Assembly: GCF_020886115.1 (NCBI RefSeq)
Contig: NZ_AP025185.1
Location: forward strand, 2,108,001 to 2,172,000
Direction: 5' to 3'
DNA: 64,000 nt
From: Flavobacterium ammonificans
GTDB taxonomy: Bacteria > Bacteroidota > Bacteroidia > Flavobacteriales > Flavobacteriaceae
Both the position numbers and the translations under genes were made by a program. The notes below the pieces were generated by a model, which worked only from the letters and a program-made list of their open reading frames with translations, was not told the DNA's origin and did not search any database. Of the stretch, positions 62,632 to 64,000 are shown one piece after another. How positions within the stretch are numbered: the first letter of the stretch is position 1; every line of letters starts with the position of its first letter.

Positions 62632-63603
62632 ATGAAAAACATTGCCATCATCATGGGCGGCTATTCTAGCGAATATAAAATTTCACTAATTAGCGGAAAC
62701 GTCGTGTACCAATTCTTAGACAAAACTAAATTCAACGGATTTAGAATCCACATTTTCAAAGAAAAATGGGTCTATGTAGATGCCAATGATTCCGAATTCC
62801 CTATTGATAGAAATGATTTTTCAGTAACCGTTGACGGAAAGAAAATCACTTTTGATTGTGTTTTCAATGCCATTCACGGCACTCCAGGCGAAGACGGATT
62901 GATGCAAGCCTATTTCGAATTGCTTGGCATTCCACAAACCGCTTGCGATTATTACCAAGCAGCCTTGACTTTCAACAAACGTGATTTACTATCCGTTTTA
63001 AAACCCTATGGCATCAAAACGGCTACTTCATATTATTTGAACAAAGGCGATTTAATCGACACGAACGCTATTGTGGAAAAAGTTGGTTTGCCTTGTTTTG
63101 TAAAACCCAATAAAGCGGGTTCTAGTTTTGGAATATCCAAAGTAAAAACTGCTGCCGAATTGCCTATTGCCATTGAAGTAGCTTACAAAGAAGACAACGA
63201 AATAATCATTGAGAGTTTCTTGGACGGAACTGAGGTTTCTGTGGGAGTTATCAACTATAAAGGCGAAATTACAGTATTGCCAATCACTGAAATTGTTTCT
63301 GAAAATGATTTCTTTGATTACGAAGCCAAGTATTTAGGGAAATCACAAGAAATTACACCGGCTCGCATTTCAGATGAAATGACGCAAAAGGTGGGCGAAA
63401 TTGCCAAACGTGCCTACAAAGCCTTAAAAATGAAAGGATTCTCTCGTTCTGAATTCATCATTGTAGATGGCGAACCGCACATGCTAGAAATGAATACTAT
63501 TCCAGGTTTAACCACCGAAAGTTTACTGCCACAACAAGCCAAAGAAGCAGGAATTTCATTAGAAGATTTGTTTTCTAATGCGATTGAATTGGCTTTAGCT
63601 TAA
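62632..63603 (+). CDS. ddl: D-alanine--D-alanine ligase
   Basis: A 323-residue ATP-grasp enzyme of peptidoglycan synthesis. IIMGGYSSEYKISL binds the first D-Ala, NAIHGTPGEDGLMQAYFELLGIP is the family core, KPNKAGSSFGISKV binds ATP, and EMNTIPGLTTESLLPQQA is the diagnostic C-terminus. Normal length. Confidence 0.96.
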   Translation: MKNIAIIMGGYSSEYKISLISGNVVYQFLDKTKFNGFRIHIFKEKWVYVDANDSEFPIDRNDFSVTVDGKKITFDCVFNAIHGTPGEDGLMQAYFELLGIPQTACDYYQAALTFNKRDLLSVLKPYGIKTATSYYLNKGDLIDTNAIVEKVGLPCFVKPNKAGSSFGISKVKTAAELPIAIEVAYKEDNEIIIESFLDGTEVSVGVINYKGEITVLPITEIVSENDFFDYEAKYLGKSQEITPARISDEMTQKVGEIAKRAYKALKMKGFSRSEFIIVDGEPHMLEMNTIPGLTTESLLPQQAKEAGISLEDLFSNAIELALA

Positions 63604-63644
63604 AAATCAATAATTTAACTAACTTTGTAAAAAAATTAAATAGC

Positions 63645-63869
63645 ATGGTTGATTATAAATCCTATATAGAAATGAATGCTAACGTAAGATTCGGAAAACC
63701 AACTATAATCGGTACCCGAATTACGGTTTTTGATATTTTAAGTTGGCTAGCCAATGGAATGACTACAGACGAGATTGTAGAAGATTTTCCAGAATTAAAT
63801 GAAACTCAAATCAAAGCTTGTCTTGCTTATGCAGCTGACAGAGAACATAAAATTCAAATTGCATCGTGA
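63645..63869 (+). CDS. DUF433 protein (probable antitoxin)
   Basis: A 74-residue DUF433 protein: VRFGKPTIIGTRITVFDILSWLANGMTTDEIVEDFPELNETQIKACLAYAADRE is the helix-turn-helix-like family core. Such proteins are often paired with a DUF5615 PIN-like protein as a toxin-antitoxin unit, and here exactly such a gene overlaps the stop. TAACTTTG at 63620-63627 is the likely promoter. Confidence 0.9.
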   Translation: MVDYKSYIEMNANVRFGKPTIIGTRITVFDILSWLANGMTTDEIVEDFPELNETQIKACLAYAADREHKIQIAS

Positions 63870-64000
63870 ATTTGTTGTTCGACCAAAATATCTCTTTCCG
63901 AATAATAGGGAAAATCAGTTCCTTATTTCCAAAAGCTAAACAAGTTAGGCAATTAGGAATTGAAAATTATTCTGATATTGAGATTTGGAAATTTGCAAAA
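63866..64000 (+). CDS. DUF5615 PIN-like protein (probable toxin), 3' truncated by window
   Basis: A GTG start at 63866 overlaps the DUF433 stop (GTGA). The visible 45 residues (NLLFDQNISFRIIGKISSLF, ENYSDIEIWKFAK) match the start of the DUF5615 PIN-like family, with the first acidic residue in LLFDQN. The protein continues beyond the window. A nuclease role is inferred from the family. Confidence 0.82.
   Translation, partial: MNLLFDQNISFRIIGKISSLFPKAKQVRQLGIENYSDIEIWKFAK

Overview
The window is 64 kb of chromosomal DNA from a member of the Bacteroidota, most probably a Flavobacterium-type Flavobacteriaceae. The signs are an AT-rich genome, promoters of the form TAnnTTTG with an upstream TTG, almost no Shine-Dalgarno sequences, a giant surface protein with a gliding-motility (type IX secretion, type B) C-terminal domain paired with a PorP/SprF protein, a bacillithiol-system YtxJ, and an SusC-less set of outer-membrane barrels. 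The genus is an inference from protein style; no 16S rRNA is present.

Layout. 1-4.9 kb: end of mnmE, a GYF-domain membrane protein, a minus-strand cluster of four small genes (one of only 51 codons), a J-domain/KTSC protein, and a TlpA-like lipoprotein oxidoreductase interrupted by an in-frame TGA. 5-24.8 kb: tRNA-Tyr, a phosphate-selective-type porin, rhomboid protease, lipid A acyltransferase, glmM, acyl-carrier-protein phosphodiesterase, ggt, an AlkD-like protein, a ClC channel, a Fic protein, uvrA, a LOG-family protein, a degenerate M1-peptidase-like protein and a fused E1 2-oxoacid dehydrogenase. 24.8-35.6 kb: PorP/SprF and a 3233-residue adhesin containing two separate arrays of very large, nearly identical tandem repeats (807 bp and 813 bp). 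35.8-42 kb: gapN and a rhodanese on the minus strand, then a plus-strand sulfur cluster (TauE/SafE exporter, CstB-like persulfide dioxygenase/rhodanese, a methyltransferase fused to a heavy-metal-binding domain, a small membrane protein, thioredoxin, DUF6132). Its first two genes each carry the same CRP/FNR-type palindrome at the same distance from the promoter. 42-47 kb: PAP2 phosphatase, AraC-type regulator and a TonB-dependent-receptor-like barrel that look like an accessory insertion. 47-50 kb: ytxJ and clpB. 50.1-57.2 kb: the complete trp operon trpEGDCFBA, preceded by an 18-residue leader peptide with three consecutive Trp codons and a terminator/antiterminator pair, i.e. a classical ribosome-mediated attenuator. 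57.3-64 kb: a barrel protein/Crp-Fnr regulator/DM13 lipoprotein cluster, yaaA, a DUF1801 protein, an RluA-type pseudouridine synthase, a PASTA protein, ddl, and a DUF433/DUF5615 toxin-antitoxin-like pair cut by the window end.

How the parts work together. The trp genes make tryptophan from chorismate and appear to be controlled by translation of the WWW leader. Several trp intergenic spacers, and the start of trpG itself, are built from dispersed repeat elements. The sulfur cluster would oxidise persulfides and export sulfite, with thioredoxin and rhodanese domains moving sulfane sulfur; it resembles the staphylococcal cst system in content but appears to be under a CRP/FNR-type regulator. 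The giant adhesin and its PorP/SprF partner form a cell-surface pair exported by the type IX system.

Most interesting items: the trp attenuator, the paired sulfur-gene operators, the TPMT-HMA fusion, the two giant repeat arrays, the inverted repeat that encodes the TrpG N-terminus, and the TGA-interrupted oxidoreductase.
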